A stretch of 64,000 nucleotides of DNA from Aromatoleum petrolei. GTDB lineage: Bacteria; Pseudomonadota; Gammaproteobacteria; Burkholderiales; Rhodocyclaceae. Of the stretch, positions 21,806-32,278 are shown piece by piece. A model generated the notes under the pieces. It was not told the DNA's origin. It ran no database searches and worked only from the letters and a program-made list of their open reading frames with translations. Numbering within the stretch: position 1 is the first letter of the stretch; each line of letters starts with the position of its first letter. The stretch lies in the NCBI RefSeq assembly GCF_017894385.1, contig NZ_CP059560.1, forward strand, positions 1,116,001-1,180,000. The letters run 5' to 3'. Both the position numbers and the translations under genes were made by a program.

Positions 21806-21844
21806 CCGCGCTTTCCGCCTACCAGACACACAAGGAAGTTCGCA

Positions 21845-22057
21845 ATGCCGGGTATCCGCGTCAAGGAGAACGAGCCGTTTGAAGTCGCCATTCGCCGCTT
21901 CAAGCGCACCATCGAAAAAACCGGTTTGCTGACCGAGCTGCGCGCCCGCGAGTTCTACGAAAAGCCCACCGCGGAGCGTAAGCGCAAGTCGGCCGCCGCC
22001 GTCAAGCGCAATCACAAGCGCCTGCGCAGCCAGACCCTGCCGCCGAAGCTGTACTGA
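21845..22057 (+). CDS. rpsU: 30S ribosomal protein S21
   Basis: A 70-residue basic ribosomal protein of the small subunit. The sequence [19 protein letters not shown] with a long Lys/Arg-rich helix ([19 protein letters not shown]) is typical of S21. It is the first gene of the rpsU-yqeY-dnaG-rpoD macromolecular-synthesis cluster, with a strong promoter before it and a strong terminator right after it. Most of its transcripts therefore probably stop before yqeY, giving high S21 and lower primase and sigma levels. Confidence 0.98.
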
Positions 22058-22085
22058 TCCCCTTCCGGATCCAGCAGCCGGTCAC

Positions 22086-22130
22086 CCACGCCGGGCGCAA
22101 GTCATTCGACTTGCGCCCGGCGTGGCTTTT
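22086..22130 (+). terminator. strong intrinsic terminator/attenuator between rpsU and yqeY
   Basis: An 18-bp perfect stem: 22086-22103 pairs with 22108-22125, loop ATTC, followed by CTTTT. It lies inside the rpsU-dnaG-rpoD operon and is suited to lower downstream expression relative to S21. Confidence 0.85.
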
Positions 22131-22154
22131 GCATTTCCATTCGGAGCATTGCCC

Positions 22155-22601
22155 ATGTCCCTCAAGCAACGCATCCAGGACGACATGAAGGCCGCCCTGC
22201 GCGCCAAGGATAGCGCACGCCTGTCCGCAGTGCGCCTGCTCATCGCCGCGATCAAGCAGCGCGAAATCGACGACCGGATCGAACTCGACGACGCCGGCAT
22301 CCTGACCACGGTCGAAAAGCTCGTCAAGCAGCGTCGCGACTCGGCAAGCCAGTACGACGCCGCCAACCGCCCCGACCTCGCTGCCAACGAGCGCTTCGAG
22401 ATCGAGGTGCTGTCGGCCTATCTGCCCGTCCAGTTGTCGGACACCGAACTCGATGCCGAGATCGCGGCTGCCATTGCGGAAGCCGGAGCGACCGGCATAG
22501 CCGACCTCGGCCGCGTAATGCCGCAACTCAAGGCGCGCCTCGCCGGACGTGCGGACATGGCGGAAGCCTCGCGCCGGGTGCGCGCCAGACTCTCGGCCTG
22601 A
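22155..22601 (+). CDS. yqeY: GatB/YqeY-domain protein
   Basis: A 148-residue protein of the YqeY family, related to the C-terminal tRNA-binding domain of the GatB amidotransferase subunit. The start at 22155 is preceded by CGGAGC; a longer frame from 22122 lies inside the terminator and is rejected. Typical features are SLKQRIQDDMKAALRAKD at the start, VRLLIAAIKQREID, ERFEIEVLSAYLPVQL and a C-terminal Ala/Arg-rich helical region. The exact role is unsettled; tRNA-dependent amidation or editing is often suggested. It sits between rpsU and dnaG as in many bacteria. Confidence 0.93.
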   Translation: MSLKQRIQDDMKAALRAKDSARLSAVRLLIAAIKQREIDDRIELDDAGILTTVEKLVKQRRDSASQYDAANRPDLAANERFEIEVLSAYLPVQLSDTELDAEIAAAIAEAGATGIADLGRVMPQLKARLAGRADMAEASRRVRARLSA

Positions 22602-22634
22602 GCGCCTGACGCCCGGACGCGGGCGGCGGCCACC

Positions 22635-24461
22635 ATGATTCCGCAGTCGTTCATTCAGGACCTGCTCGCGCGCGTCGACATCGTCGACGTCGTCGAACGC
22701 CACCTCACCCTAAAGAAGAGTGGCGCGAATTACTTCGCCTGCTGCCCTTTCCACGGCGAGAAATCCGCGTCGTTCTCCGTCAGCCCTAGCAAGCAGTTCT
22801 ACCACTGCTTCGGCTGCGGCGCGCACGGCAGCGCCGTCGGCTTCCTGATGGAATACACCGGACTGTCGTTCGTGGAAGCAGTCAAGGAGCTCGCCTCCTA
22901 CGCCGGCTTGCAGGTTCCGCAGGAAAACCGCCCCGGCTTCCGCCCCGAATCAGCGCCGAGTCATGACGGACTGATCGATGCCATGGCTGCCGCCGCACGC
23001 TTCTATCGCGATCAACTCAAGTCGGCACCCGCCGCCATCGACTACCTGAAGCGACGAGGTGTCTCGGGTGAGATCGCGGCGCGCTTCGGCATCGGCTTCG
23101 CGCCGGACGACTGGCAGGCCTTGCGCACCACTTTCCCCAACTACGACGCAAAGCCCCTGCTCGACGCCGGCCTGGTCATCGAAAACGACGCCGGACGCCG
23201 CTACGACCGCTTCCGCAACCGCATCATGTTCCCGATCCAGGACCGCCGCGGACGGATCATCGCGTTCGGTGGACGCGTCTTGGATGCAGGCGAACCGAAG
23301 TACCTCAACTCCCCCGAAACACCACTGTTCGAGAAGGGACGCGAGCTGTACGGGTTCCCGCAGGCGCAGAAGGCGATCCGCGACGCAGGCTACTCGATTG
23401 TCGTCGAGGGCTACATGGACGTCGTCGCGCTGGCGCAATTCGGCGTCGCCAACGCTGTCGCAACCCTCGGAACGGCGACCACTCCGCACCACATCAACAC
23501 GCTGCTGCGCCAGTCGCAGCGCATCGTCTTCTGCTTCGACGGCGATAATGCGGGACGCAAGGCGGCGCGACGCGCCCTCGAGTCCGCACTCGAGGCGCTG
23601 CGGGACGACGTCACGCTCGCCTTCCTGTTCCTGCCGCAAGAGCACGACCCGGATTCGTTCGTACGCGCATACGGTGCAGAGGCGTTCAACCGCGCCGCAA
23701 ACGACGCCACCCCGCTGACCGCCTTCCTGCTCAACGAACTGCGCGCCGAATGCCCCCTCGATACCGCCGAAGGCCGTGCGCGACTCGTTCACGACGCCAA
23801 GCCCTTGGTCACACGCATCGCGGCGCCGATGCTGCGCCTGCAGATCATCAAGGCGATCGCGGATGCCTCCGGATTCAGCCAGGGCGAAGTCGAATCGGCG
23901 TTCGGCCTGAAGCGGCAGAACGCCGCGCGCCAGACGCGCGAAGCCGCGTTCAATGGCGGGCGCGAACGCAGCCCCTCGGGCTTTCCTGCGCCGACCTCGA
24001 ACCGCCAGCGCCGACGCCCGCCCTCGGAAGCAAACACCTTGCTGCGCCTTGTGCTGCAGCATCCGGCATGGGCTGCACGACTGCCGGTCGATCTCATTCC
24101 GACCCACAACGCCGAAGGCCAGGCGCTCGTCGCGATCATCGACCTGTCAAGTACCGGGGACCTGGCAATGAACGCGGGGCTGGGGGCACTGGTCGAACAA
24201 TTCCGCGACACCCCTCACGCCGAGACCTTGGCGCGAGTGGCCGGAGAACTGGTCGATACCGAATTTGACGAAGACGTCGTCGAGATACTGTTCGAGGACA
24301 CACTGAACAAGCTCCACGCCAACGCGCTCGCCCGCGAGATCGCCGCGCTGACCGCGCAGGAGCGCGAATCCGGACTCTCCCCGATGGACCGGCATCGCCT
24401 CGCCGAACTACTGCTCGAAAAAATGAGCCTTGTCAACGCCCGCAAACCGGCGGACGTTTAG
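22635..24461 (+). CDS. dnaG: DNA primase
   Basis: A 608-residue primase that makes RNA primers at replication forks. The N-terminal zinc finger is intact: the ligands fall in [11 protein letters not shown] and HCFGCGAHG. The TOPRIM core contains [15 protein letters not shown], with the catalytic Glu, then [13 protein letters not shown] (DxD). The C-terminal DnaB-binding helical domain covers about residues 460-608. Length is close to E. coli DnaG (581). It lies 33 bp after yqeY and 49 bp before rpoD, in the conserved operon. Confidence 0.97.
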   Translation: MIPQSFIQDLLARVDIVDVVERHLTLKKSGANYFACCPFHGEKSASFSVSPSKQFYHCFGCGAHGSAVGFLMEYTGLSFVEAVKELASYAGLQVPQENRPGFRPESAPSHDGLIDAMAAAARFYRDQLKSAPAAIDYLKRRGVSGEIAARFGIGFAPDDWQALRTTFPNYDAKPLLDAGLVIENDAGRRYDRFRNRIMFPIQDRRGRIIAFGGRVLDAGEPKYLNSPETPLFEKGRELYGFPQAQKAIRDAGYSIVVEGYMDVVALAQFGVANAVATLGTATTPHHINTLLRQSQRIVFCFDGDNAGRKAARRALESALEALRDDVTLAFLFLPQEHDPDSFVRAYGAEAFNRAANDATPLTAFLLNELRAECPLDTAEGRARLVHDAKPLVTRIAAPMLRLQIIKAIADASGFSQGEVESAFGLKRQNAARQTREAAFNGGRERSPSGFPAPTSNRQRRRPPSEANTLLRLVLQHPAWAARLPVDLIPTHNAEGQALVAIIDLSSTGDLAMNAGLGALVEQFRDTPHAETLARVAGELVDTEFDEDVVEILFEDTLNKLHANALAREIAALTAQERESGLSPMDRHRLAELLLEKMSLVNARKPADV

Positions 24462-24467
24462 TATAAT
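24462..24467 (+). promoter_or_regulatory. candidate -10 element in front of rpoD
   Basis: A perfect TATAAT directly after the dnaG stop and 43 bp before the rpoD start. No good -35 at normal spacing is visible, so it may be a minor or alternative promoter of rpoD. Confidence 0.4.
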
Positions 24468-24510
24468 TGCAGGTTACCCAATTCATCTTTCGCCCGATTC
24501 AAGGAGTGCC

Positions 24511-26505
24511 ATGGCCCGCGAAAAAATCAAGGATTCGCGCAAGGATAGCCCCAAAGGACGAGCCTCCAAGGCCAAGGACAAGGCCGTTCTGATCGCCGAC
24601 GGGCCGGAACTCGGGCCCATCGACGCCGAAATCCGCCGGACCCGCCTGAAGACCCTGATCACGCTCGGCAAGGAGCGCGGCTACCTGACCTATGCCGAGA
24701 TCAGCGACCATCTTCCGGACGACGTCGCCGACGCCGAACAGATCGAAGGCATCATCGCGACCTTCAACAACATGGGCATCCGGGTCTTCGACGAAGCCCC
24801 GGCCGCGGAAGACCTGCTGATGTCCGACGCCGTGCCGAGCACGGTGGACGAAGACGTCGCGGAGGAAGAAGCGGAACAGGCGCTGTCCTCGGTCGACTCG
24901 GAATTCGGGCGCACCACCGATCCGGTGCGCATGTACATGCGCGAAATGGGCACCGTCGAGCTGCTCACCCGTGAAGGCGAAATCGAGATCGCCAAGCGCA
25001 TCGAAGACGGCCTGCGCCACATGGTCCAGGCGATTTCTGCCTGCCCGACCACCATCGTCGAGATGCTCGAGCTCACCGACAAGGTCGCGAAGGACGAAAT
25101 GCGCATCGACGAACTCGTCGACGGCCTGATCGATCCGAACGCCGCCTCGGCCGAAGAGGAAGCGGCCATGTCCGAGGCCGAGGTGGGCGACGAGGACGCC
25201 GAGGACGAGGAAGGCGCGGAGGACGCCGGCGATGACGACGACGAGAGCTCCGAGGAGAAGGAGGCCGCAGCCAACGCCGCGACACTCCTGCAACTGAAGA
25301 ACGACGCGCTCGCGCGCTTCGCGGTCATTCGCGAACTCAATGAGCGCAAGATGTCCGCCCTCGCCGAACGCGGCTCGCAGGACACGGACTACCTTTCGCT
25401 GCAGCAACAGATTTCGGACGAGCTGCTCAACATCCGCTTCACCGCCAAGTCGATCGAACGCCTGTGCGACTCGGTGCGCCACATGGTCGAGCAGGTGCGC
25501 GGCCATGAGCGCCAGATCCTGCAGCTGTGCGTCGACCGCGCGGGCATGCCGCGCCAGCACTTCATCAAGGTCTTCCCCGGCAAGGAAGTCGACCTCGACT
25601 GGCTAAAGGACGAGATCGCGCTCGGCAAGAACTACGCCGAAGGCTTGATGCGGGTGCATCCCGCGGTGCTCGAGGAGCAGCAGAAGCTCATCGACCTGCA
25701 GACACGCATCGGCATCCCGCTCAAGGAGCTGAAGGACATCAATCGCCAGATGTCCACCGGCGAAGCCAAGATGCGCCGCGCCAAGCGTGAGATGACCGAG
25801 GCCAACCTGCGCCTCGTGATCTCCATCGCCAAGAAGTACACCAACCGCGGCCTGCAGTTCCTCGACCTGATCCAGGAAGGCAACATCGGCCTGATGAAGG
25901 CAGTGGACAAGTTCGAATACCGCCGCGGTTACAAGTTCTCGACCTATGCGACGTGGTGGATCCGCCAGGCCATCACGCGCTCCATCGCCGACCAGGCGCG
26001 CACGATCCGCATCCCGGTTCACATGATCGAAACGATCAACAAGATGAACCGCATCAGCCGGCAGATCCTGCAGGAAACCGGCCAGGAGCCGGATCCGGCG
26101 ACGCTCGCCGAGAAGATGGAGATGCCCGAGGAGAAGATCCGCAAGATCATGAAGATCTCCAAGGAGCCGATCTCGATGGAAACGCCGATCGGCGACGACG
26201 ACGACTCCCATCTGGGCGACTTCATCGAGGATCAAGCGACACTGGCCCCGGCCGATGCGGCGATGTACTCCAGCCTGCGCGACGCCACCAGCGAAGTGCT
26301 CGATTCGCTCACCGCACGGGAAGCGAAGGTGCTGCGCATGCGCTTCGGCATCGAGATGAACACCGACCACACCCTCGAGGAGGTCGGCAAGCAGTTCGAC
26401 GTGACGCGCGAGCGCATCCGCCAGATCGAAGCCAAGGCGCTGCGCAAGCTGCGCCATCCGAGTCGCTCGGAGCGCCTGCGCAGCTTCCTCGACAGCGACG
26501 CCTGA
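24511..26505 (+). CDS. rpoD: primary sigma factor RpoD (sigma-70)
   Basis: Encodes 664 residues with the start at 24511 behind AAGGAG. Region 1.1 lies in the first about 90 residues ([19 protein letters not shown]). Region 1.2 has [17 protein letters not shown] very acidic non-conserved insert follows (residues about 205-255, runs of Glu and Asp). Region 2 has [20 protein letters not shown] and [20 protein letters not shown], which contacts the -10 element; regions 3 and 4 follow, with [20 protein letters not shown] as the -35 recognition helix. Length is close to E. coli (613) plus a larger insert. A GC hairpin without T-tract (26511-26532) follows the stop. Confidence 0.98.
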   Translation: MAREKIKDSRKDSPKGRASKAKDKAVLIADGPELGPIDAEIRRTRLKTLITLGKERGYLTYAEISDHLPDDVADAEQIEGIIATFNNMGIRVFDEAPAAEDLLMSDAVPSTVDEDVAEEEAEQALSSVDSEFGRTTDPVRMYMREMGTVELLTREGEIEIAKRIEDGLRHMVQAISACPTTIVEMLELTDKVAKDEMRIDELVDGLIDPNAASAEEEAAMSEAEVGDEDAEDEEGAEDAGDDDDESSEEKEAAANAATLLQLKNDALARFAVIRELNERKMSALAERGSQDTDYLSLQQQISDELLNIRFTAKSIERLCDSVRHMVEQVRGHERQILQLCVDRAGMPRQHFIKVFPGKEVDLDWLKDEIALGKNYAEGLMRVHPAVLEEQQKLIDLQTRIGIPLKELKDINRQMSTGEAKMRRAKREMTEANLRLVISIAKKYTNRGLQFLDLIQEGNIGLMKAVDKFEYRRGYKFSTYATWWIRQAITRSIADQARTIRIPVHMIETINKMNRISRQILQETGQEPDPATLAEKMEMPEEKIRKIMKISKEPISMETPIGDDDDSHLGDFIEDQATLAPADAAMYSSLRDATSEVLDSLTAREAKVLRMRFGIEMNTDHTLEEVGKQFDVTRERIRQIEAKALRKLRHPSRSERLRSFLDSDA

Positions 26506-26562
26506 TAGCCCGCGCCCACTCCGGCGGGCGCGCAAGCACCGCCGGGGTAGCAATCAGCTAAA

Positions 26563-26641
<79 letters not shown>

Positions 26642-26644
26642 TAT

Positions 26645-26683
26645 CGAAGGGGTTACATCGGACGATGTAACCCCTTCGTCTTT
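26645..26683 (+). terminator. intrinsic terminator after the CAU tRNA
   Basis: CGAAGGGGTTACATCG (26645-26660) pairs with CGATGTAACCCCTTCG (26663-26678), followed by TCTTT. It is a strong stem with a mediocre T-run. Confidence 0.75.
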
Positions 26684-26734
26684 CCGGATAGGCCGCAGGC
26701 TCAGCGCAAGCGGCGCCGCGAATCGGCTCACCGA

Positions 26735-29380
26735 TCAGCGGACCGTATAGCGGAACGCGCCGCGCTTGTCGGCGCTCACCTTGATCGCATTGATCGCAGT
26801 GCCCTCGACCATGCGGATGAGCGCAGTCTCCGCGATGTCGGGCAGCAGGCTGCCATTGAGGATGTGATCGACGTTGCGCGCCCCGGAATCGGTTTCGGTG
26901 CAGCGCTGCAGTACCGCATCGACGATCTTCTCGTCCCACTCGAAGCTCGCCTGGTGGTTGGCTGCCACCCGCTCGCCGATGCGGCGCAGTTTCAGCCGGA
27001 TGATCTCGGCGAGCATTTCGTCGGAAATCGGGTAATACGGGATCACCTTCATGCGCCCCAGAAAGGCCGGCTTGAAGTTCTGGTACAGCACCTGACGTAG
27101 GGACTCCCCGAGTTCATCGGCAGAAGGTATCTCCTTCTTCACCTTGTTCAGGCAGGCATGCATGATCTGGCTCGAGCCGACGTTGCTGGTGAGGATGATG
27201 AGCGTATTGCGGAAGTCGACCTCCCTGCCCTCCGCATCATCGAGCACACCCTTGTCGAACACCTGGAAGAAGAGCTCGAGGACGTCCGGATGCGCCTTCT
27301 CCACCTCGTCCAGCAACACCACGCAATAGGGATTGCGCCGTACCGCCTCGGTCAGCACGCCCCCTTCACCGTAACCCACGTAGCCCGGCGGCGAGCCCTT
27401 CAGGCCCGAAACCGAATGCGCCTCCTGATACTCGCTCATGTTGAGTGTCACGAGCTTGCGCTCTCCACCGTAAAGGATGTCGGCGAGCGCGCAGGCAGTC
27501 TCGGTCTTTCCGACGCCCGAGGGGCCGACGAACAGGAACACTCCCTTGGGCTTGTCGGGATCCTCCAGGTTCGCGCGCGCGGTGCGAACGCGCTGCGCGA
27601 TCGCATCCAGCGCATGGGACTGCCCGATCACGCGCTCCTCGAGCAGCGGTTTGAGCTGAAGCACCGTGGTAATCTCGTCCTTGACCATCCTCCCGAGCGG
27701 AATACCGGTCCACGCCGAGATGATTCCGGCGACGACGTTGCCATCGACCTCGAGCGGCACCATCGGATCCTCCCCCTGCATGGCCCTCAGCTCGTCGGAA
27801 AGCGCCTGCAAGGACCGCTCCGACACGTCCGCGGCGGACTCGCCACGGTGAGGCCCCCGCAGGGCGCCAATCTGTGCCACCAGCGCCTTTTCCCGCTCGT
27901 GACGCGCGCGCAGGTCCAGCAATTCCGCCTCCACGGACGCAATCTGCCGTCCGATGTCGTCCAGGCGCTTCGAATGCAGGGCACCGTCCTGCGCCTCGCG
28001 GTTCAGTGCCGCAGCCTCGGCGCGCAGGCGCGCGAGCAGCTTGTCCGCGTCGTCGACGCGGCCGGGCACGGAACTGTGTGACAGCGCCACCCGGGCGCAC
28101 GCGGTGTCGAGCACGCTGATCGCCTTGTCCGGAAGCTGCCGGCCACTGACGTAGCGGTGCGACAGGCGCACGGCCTCGGTCACCGCCTCGTCCAACACAC
28201 GCACGCCGAAGTGCCGCTCCATCAGGGGCACGATGCCCCGCAGCATTGCCGATGCGACGTCTTCGGAAGGCTCCTCGACCTTCACGACCTGAAAACGGCG
28301 CGCCAGCGCCGCATCCTTTTCGAAGTATTTCTTGAACTCCGCCCAGGTCGTCGCCGCGACGGTACGCAACTCGCCGCGCGCAAGCGCCGGCTTGAGGAGA
28401 TTCGCCGCATCGTTCTGCCCGGCCTGCCCGCCGGCACCGATGATCGTGTGGGCCTCGTCGATGAAGAGCACGATGGGCACCGGGCTCGAACGCACCTCGT
28501 CGATGACGCCGCGCAGCCGGTTCTCGAACTCGCCTTTGACGCTCGCACCGGCCTGCAGCAACCCCATGTCGAGCACATGCAGCTCGATGCCCTGCAGCGC
28601 CTCGGGAACATCGCCGGCGGCAATGCGTTGCGCCAGCCCCTCGACCACAGCGGTCTTGCCCACCCCAGCCTCGCCCGTCAGGATGGGGTTGTTCTGCCGG
28701 CGCCGCATCAGGATGTCGATTACCTGTCGGATCTCGGCGTCGCGCCCGATCACCGGATCAAGCCTTCCTTCGCGTGCGCTGCGGGTGAGATTGGTCGTGT
28801 AGCGCTCCAGCGCAGGGTTTTCGCGCTGACCGTCGACGATCGACGCCTCCCTGCCCTCTCCTATGGTCGGGTCGGCGCGCGGCCCCGCTCCGGCGACCTC
28901 GCGCGATTCCTCCGACTCCGCCGTGACTTCATCAAAACTGTGCTTGAGGTCATCCACACGCACGCGACCGAACTGTGCCGAAGCACGCAGGGCGAGCTGT
29001 GCCAGCCCGGGCTCGGTCAACATCCCCAGCAGGAGGTGCCCGGAGCGGATGCGCGGCAAACACCCATCGAGCGATGCGATCAGCCAGCCCTGCTCCATGA
29101 GAAGCTGCAGCCGTGGCGAGAACACCGGCGTCCTGTCGTTGCCGCTGCGCAAGCGGCCGACCTCGCGCTCGAGATCCCGCTGGACGGCCGGGATCCCGAC
29201 GCCGCTTCGCGCAAGGACAACCGCGAAGTCGCTCGCCGGCTGCTCGCACAGCGCAAGCAATACGTGCTCAAGGTCAACTTCATGATGGCCGCGCGCCATG
29301 CACAGGTTGGCGGCACGCTCGACAGAGCCGCGACAAATCGTGTTGAGCTTGCAGATCAGGGTCTTGAGAGATGTACTCAT
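26735..29380 (-). CDS. tssH: T6SS sheath-disassembly ATPase TssH (ClpV)
   Basis: An 881-residue AAA+ hexameric unfoldase that strips contracted TssB/TssC sheaths for re-use. The N-terminal Clp-N repeats span about residues 10-150. The first AAA domain has Walker A GEAGVGKT (236-243) and Walker B VLFIDEAH; a ClpB-like middle coiled coil follows; the second AAA domain has Walker A GPSGVGKT near residue 620 and LLDEVEKAHPDVLEL. The divergent N-domain and the location beside tssG mark it as ClpV rather than the chaperone ClpB. It is the last gene of the leftward T6SS operon, 30 bp after tssG. Confidence 0.96.
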   Translation of the reverse strand: MSTSLKTLICKLNTICRGSVERAANLCMARGHHEVDLEHVLLALCEQPASDFAVVLARSGVGIPAVQRDLEREVGRLRSGNDRTPVFSPRLQLLMEQGWLIASLDGCLPRIRSGHLLLGMLTEPGLAQLALRASAQFGRVRVDDLKHSFDEVTAESEESREVAGAGPRADPTIGEGREASIVDGQRENPALERYTTNLTRSAREGRLDPVIGRDAEIRQVIDILMRRRQNNPILTGEAGVGKTAVVEGLAQRIAAGDVPEALQGIELHVLDMGLLQAGASVKGEFENRLRGVIDEVRSSPVPIVLFIDEAHTIIGAGGQAGQNDAANLLKPALARGELRTVAATTWAEFKKYFEKDAALARRFQVVKVEEPSEDVASAMLRGIVPLMERHFGVRVLDEAVTEAVRLSHRYVSGRQLPDKAISVLDTACARVALSHSSVPGRVDDADKLLARLRAEAAALNREAQDGALHSKRLDDIGRQIASVEAELLDLRARHEREKALVAQIGALRGPHRGESAADVSERSLQALSDELRAMQGEDPMVPLEVDGNVVAGIISAWTGIPLGRMVKDEITTVLQLKPLLEERVIGQSHALDAIAQRVRTARANLEDPDKPKGVFLFVGPSGVGKTETACALADILYGGERKLVTLNMSEYQEAHSVSGLKGSPPGYVGYGEGGVLTEAVRRNPYCVVLLDEVEKAHPDVLELFFQVFDKGVLDDAEGREVDFRNTLIILTSNVGSSQIMHACLNKVKKEIPSADELGESLRQVLYQNFKPAFLGRMKVIPYYPISDEMLAEIIRLKLRRIGERVAANHQASFEWDEKIVDAVLQRCTETDSGARNVDHILNGSLLPDIAETALIRMVEGTAINAIKVSADKRGAFRYTVR

Positions 29381-29410
29381 GGGAGCGGAGACAGGATGGG
29401 AAAGTGTTGC

Positions 29411-30481
29411 TCAATGGAGGGCGCCAGGCGAATAGACTGCATCGTCCCGGTCGCGGCTGGACAGGCGCGAGGCAAGGAAGGCATCGCACCCGAGACGCGG
29501 GGTCATGGCGGCCCCGAGCGCCGCAGGACGGACATCCGCGGCACGCAGGCAGGGCCGGACTTCATATTCAAACTGGTGCCCGGTCGCCAGTTGCAGCAAC
29601 TTTGCGAGAGCAGCTGCCGATTCGCCGCCGGGAAGGAATGCGTAGTAATCGGCTCCGGCAAGCGGACCCACGTGGATCTTTACCCTCAGGTTGCGCTGCC
29701 ACACCCGTTCGCCCGACAGGGCGGTACGCCCGAGCAGGGCATTGCATCCACCGAGCGTGGTGCGCTGATCGTCGGGCAGTGCATACCACGCTCCGACGAA
29801 CTGCTCGACGCGAACCGGTACGCGGAAATGCCCGGAAAGAATGCGTTCAAGCGCCCGAGCCGACAATGGCCGCTGCGACAGAAGCGTCGCCACACGGGCA
29901 ATCGCCTCGTCCTCTATCCGCCCCGGGCCGTCGCGCATCCGCTCGCGCAGGGCATCGAAACCCAGCCCTGCCACCGCCAGCACCAATGGCAGGAAGCGGT
30001 TGCGGCGATCGCTCTCGTACTGCAGCGGCAGACGGTATTTTTTCCATGCGAGGTAGAACTGCGCGACTGCACGGTTGGCGAAGATATCGAGCAGGGCACG
30101 CGCTGCGCGGTCGCGGTGTATGCGCTCGCGCTCGGAGATGCGCTCAGTGTAGTGGGCGGGCAAGGCGCCATGCACGCCGAGCAGCCCGATTGCGTAAGGC
30201 GTGATCTCGACCGTGCGCCAGCGCCGCGGGCCGTCGTTGCCGTCGCCGTCGTCCGGCCACGCATCGAGGGCTTCGATCTCGGCGGGGGCGAACCCCTGGT
30301 GCAGAGTGTTGCGGAAGCGGATACGCTCCGACAGCACATCGGCGCCGTGCCGGCGCCCGGAGTCCTCGCCGCGGAACAGGCCATCGAGCAGACGTACGGC
30401 CTGAAAAAACTCAAACCGGTACGGCGCCTCGACGAGCTGCTCGATCACGCCAGGATCGAATCGCCCGAGCGCGGCTCGCAT
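29411..30481 (-). CDS. tssG: T6SS baseplate protein TssG
   Basis: A 356-residue cytosolic baseplate wedge subunit (VasB/ImpH family) that works with TssF, TssE and TssK. The family N-terminus is seen in EAPYRFEFFQAVRLLDGLF; further conserved parts are ITPYAIGLLGVHGALPAHYT, the ARALLDIFANRAVAQFYLAWKKYR region (shown in short form) and GRTALSGERVWQRNLRVKI. Length is typical (about 340). The start at 30481 overlaps the tssF 3' end by 37 nt, so translation is coupled. Confidence 0.95.
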   Translation of the reverse strand: MRAALGRFDPGVIEQLVEAPYRFEFFQAVRLLDGLFRGEDSGRRHGADVLSERIRFRNTLHQGFAPAEIEALDAWPDDGDGNDGPRRWRTVEITPYAIGLLGVHGALPAHYTERISERERIHRDRAARALLDIFANRAVAQFYLAWKKYRLPLQYESDRRNRFLPLVLAVAGLGFDALRERMRDGPGRIEDEAIARVATLLSQRPLSARALERILSGHFRVPVRVEQFVGAWYALPDDQRTTLGGCNALLGRTALSGERVWQRNLRVKIHVGPLAGADYYAFLPGGESAAALAKLLQLATGHQFEYEVRPCLRAADVRPAALGAAMTPRLGCDAFLASRLSSRDRDDAVYSPGALH

Positions 30482-32277
30482 CGAACGAGCTCCTCCCCTG
30501 TCCTGACCGATACGAGCACGAGCTGAACGAAGCTGTTCAACTGCACATAGAGACCGAGGAAACGGTCGATGACCCGCGCGAACACATCGAGACCGGCGCC
30601 AACGAAACTGTCCTCGTCGACCGCCAGGCGCACCTCGATCCCCCGCACGAAACTTGCGAAGGGACGCCCGGCCATCCAGCAGGTCTTCTCCCGCTGCTCG
30701 ATGCCCCGGATCCCGTCGATCTGGCGTCGCGACACCGCAGTACGGCGCACGTCATATAGTCCGAGCATCTCCTTGAAGGCGGCGAGGCCGTTACCGGTCA
30801 GGGAAAGGTGATTCAGCGACAGGTGAGAGATCAGGCGCCACAGTCCGTCACGTTCATGACTGAAGCGGCACGACGGCGTCGGCACGCGCAAGAGCCGGAT
30901 CGTTCGCACCGCGCCTCCACCTTCCAGATGGAGGTCGCCGCGTTCGAGGCCGATTGCGAGCCGCGCCGGAAGTTCACGGTTGGTGCATGTGAGCGATACG
31001 CTCAGGATGTCGGTGCCGGGCTGGAGCGGTTCGAAACCGGCATCGACGATCGTCAGCGCAGTCTCGTAGCCGGGACTGCGCTCGGCCACGCGCGCGTCGC
31101 GCTGAGCGTGCCAGTAATGGCCATCCCGATCGGGCGATTCGCCGTGGCGCAGGGAAAAGAATGGGCGATATTCGGTCTGCGCCTCGCCATCCGGCCTGCG
31201 GCTCACGCAACTGACCGCGTCGATCGAATAGATCTCGTAGGCATGTGCCTGCCGTCCGTCCGCGACCACGGGATAAGTCGACGTGCGCCCAGTGAGGCGG
31301 ATCGGATCGCCGGGCCGCTGGAACAGGTTGACCACCGGCACGCAACCCAGCTTGAGAGAAGCGCCGCTTAATCCGGCAAGAAGCCGGGCGATTTCTCCGT
31401 CCGGCCGCACGTCCTTGAGTGCGAAATGGACACGGATCGCCCCTCCACCGCAGGCAGCGCCCGGCAGTCGGGTTAGAAGCAGATCGAAAAAGTTGTACTT
31501 CTCGGGAAAGGCGAAGTACTCCGTCAGGTGACGGTAGGCATCATGGGCGTTGTCCGGAAAATCGACGAGCGCCTCATCGGCCGCCAGACCGACTTCCCCG
31601 ACCACCGGCCCCTCGACCTCATGCCAGGTACCGCTCGCGTCTTCCACCCATGTCCGCAAGACGCGCAGGAATAGCGCATCGCGCAGCGCGGCTGCGACCG
31701 ACGGTTCAGCGTCGATGTACAGGCGCACCCGTTCGACGCCCCCCAGTGCGCCACCGCCCCCCTGAACGGTCAGCCGCAGCGACAGCATCCCCGAGACGCC
31801 TAGCGGTGCGCGCACGGCTGCAGGAATGTGTGCGACCGGCTGAAAGCGGAGCTCCTCGATGCGCAGTGGCAACAGTTCCACCCGCCATGCGGTGCGGAAC
31901 CGGCAGGAGACGCCATTCACCGCCCGCGACCGCAGTTCCGTCCCGCGCGGCAACGCCGGGGGGCGGGACAGTTGCGATTCTCCGCCCCCGCCGTCGAAAT
32001 GTGCAATCGAACAGGCCGGGAAGGGTCGCAGGTAATGCGGATACAGGACCTGCAGCAGGGCCTCGGTAAATAGCGGATACGAGTCCTCGAGTTTCCGCGA
32101 TATACGGGCCGACAGCAGCGCGAACGATTCGATCATCCGCTCGACATGCGGATCGTCGCATCCCTCGCCGTTCAGCAGCAGCCGGGCGGCGATCTTCGGA
32201 TAGCGTTCGGCAAACTCGCGGGAATTGCCGCGCAGGAACGCGAGCTCGCGTTCGTAATAGGGAAGCAGGTCTTCCAT
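30445..32277 (-). CDS. tssF: T6SS baseplate protein TssF
   Basis: A 610-residue baseplate protein (ImpG/VasA family). The N-terminus MEDLLPYYERELAFLRGNSR is diagnostic, as are FAERYPKIAARLLLNGEGC and DPHVERMIESFALLSARI, followed by YPLFTEALLQVLYPHYLRP. It forms the baseplate wedge with TssG and is the largest part of the family's conserved core. Length is typical (about 600-620). It lies 1 bp after tssE and overlaps tssG by 37 nt. Confidence 0.96.
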   Translation of the reverse strand: MEDLLPYYERELAFLRGNSREFAERYPKIAARLLLNGEGCDDPHVERMIESFALLSARISRKLEDSYPLFTEALLQVLYPHYLRPFPACSIAHFDGGGGESQLSRPPALPRGTELRSRAVNGVSCRFRTAWRVELLPLRIEELRFQPVAHIPAAVRAPLGVSGMLSLRLTVQGGGGALGGVERVRLYIDAEPSVAAALRDALFLRVLRTWVEDASGTWHEVEGPVVGEVGLAADEALVDFPDNAHDAYRHLTEYFAFPEKYNFFDLLLTRLPGAACGGGAIRVHFALKDVRPDGEIARLLAGLSGASLKLGCVPVVNLFQRPGDPIRLTGRTSTYPVVADGRQAHAYEIYSIDAVSCVSRRPDGEAQTEYRPFFSLRHGESPDRDGHYWHAQRDARVAERSPGYETALTIVDAGFEPLQPGTDILSVSLTCTNRELPARLAIGLERGDLHLEGGGAVRTIRLLRVPTPSCRFSHERDGLWRLISHLSLNHLSLTGNGLAAFKEMLGLYDVRRTAVSRRQIDGIRGIEQREKTCWMAGRPFASFVRGIEVRLAVDEDSFVGAGLDVFARVIDRFLGLYVQLNSFVQLVLVSVRTGEELVRCEPRSGDSILA

Positions 32278-32278
32278 T

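Noticed and set aside
28157..30526. 789-codon plus-strand frame opposite tssH and tssG
   Set aside because: Both opposite genes are confident T6SS components; the frame shows only antisense composition.
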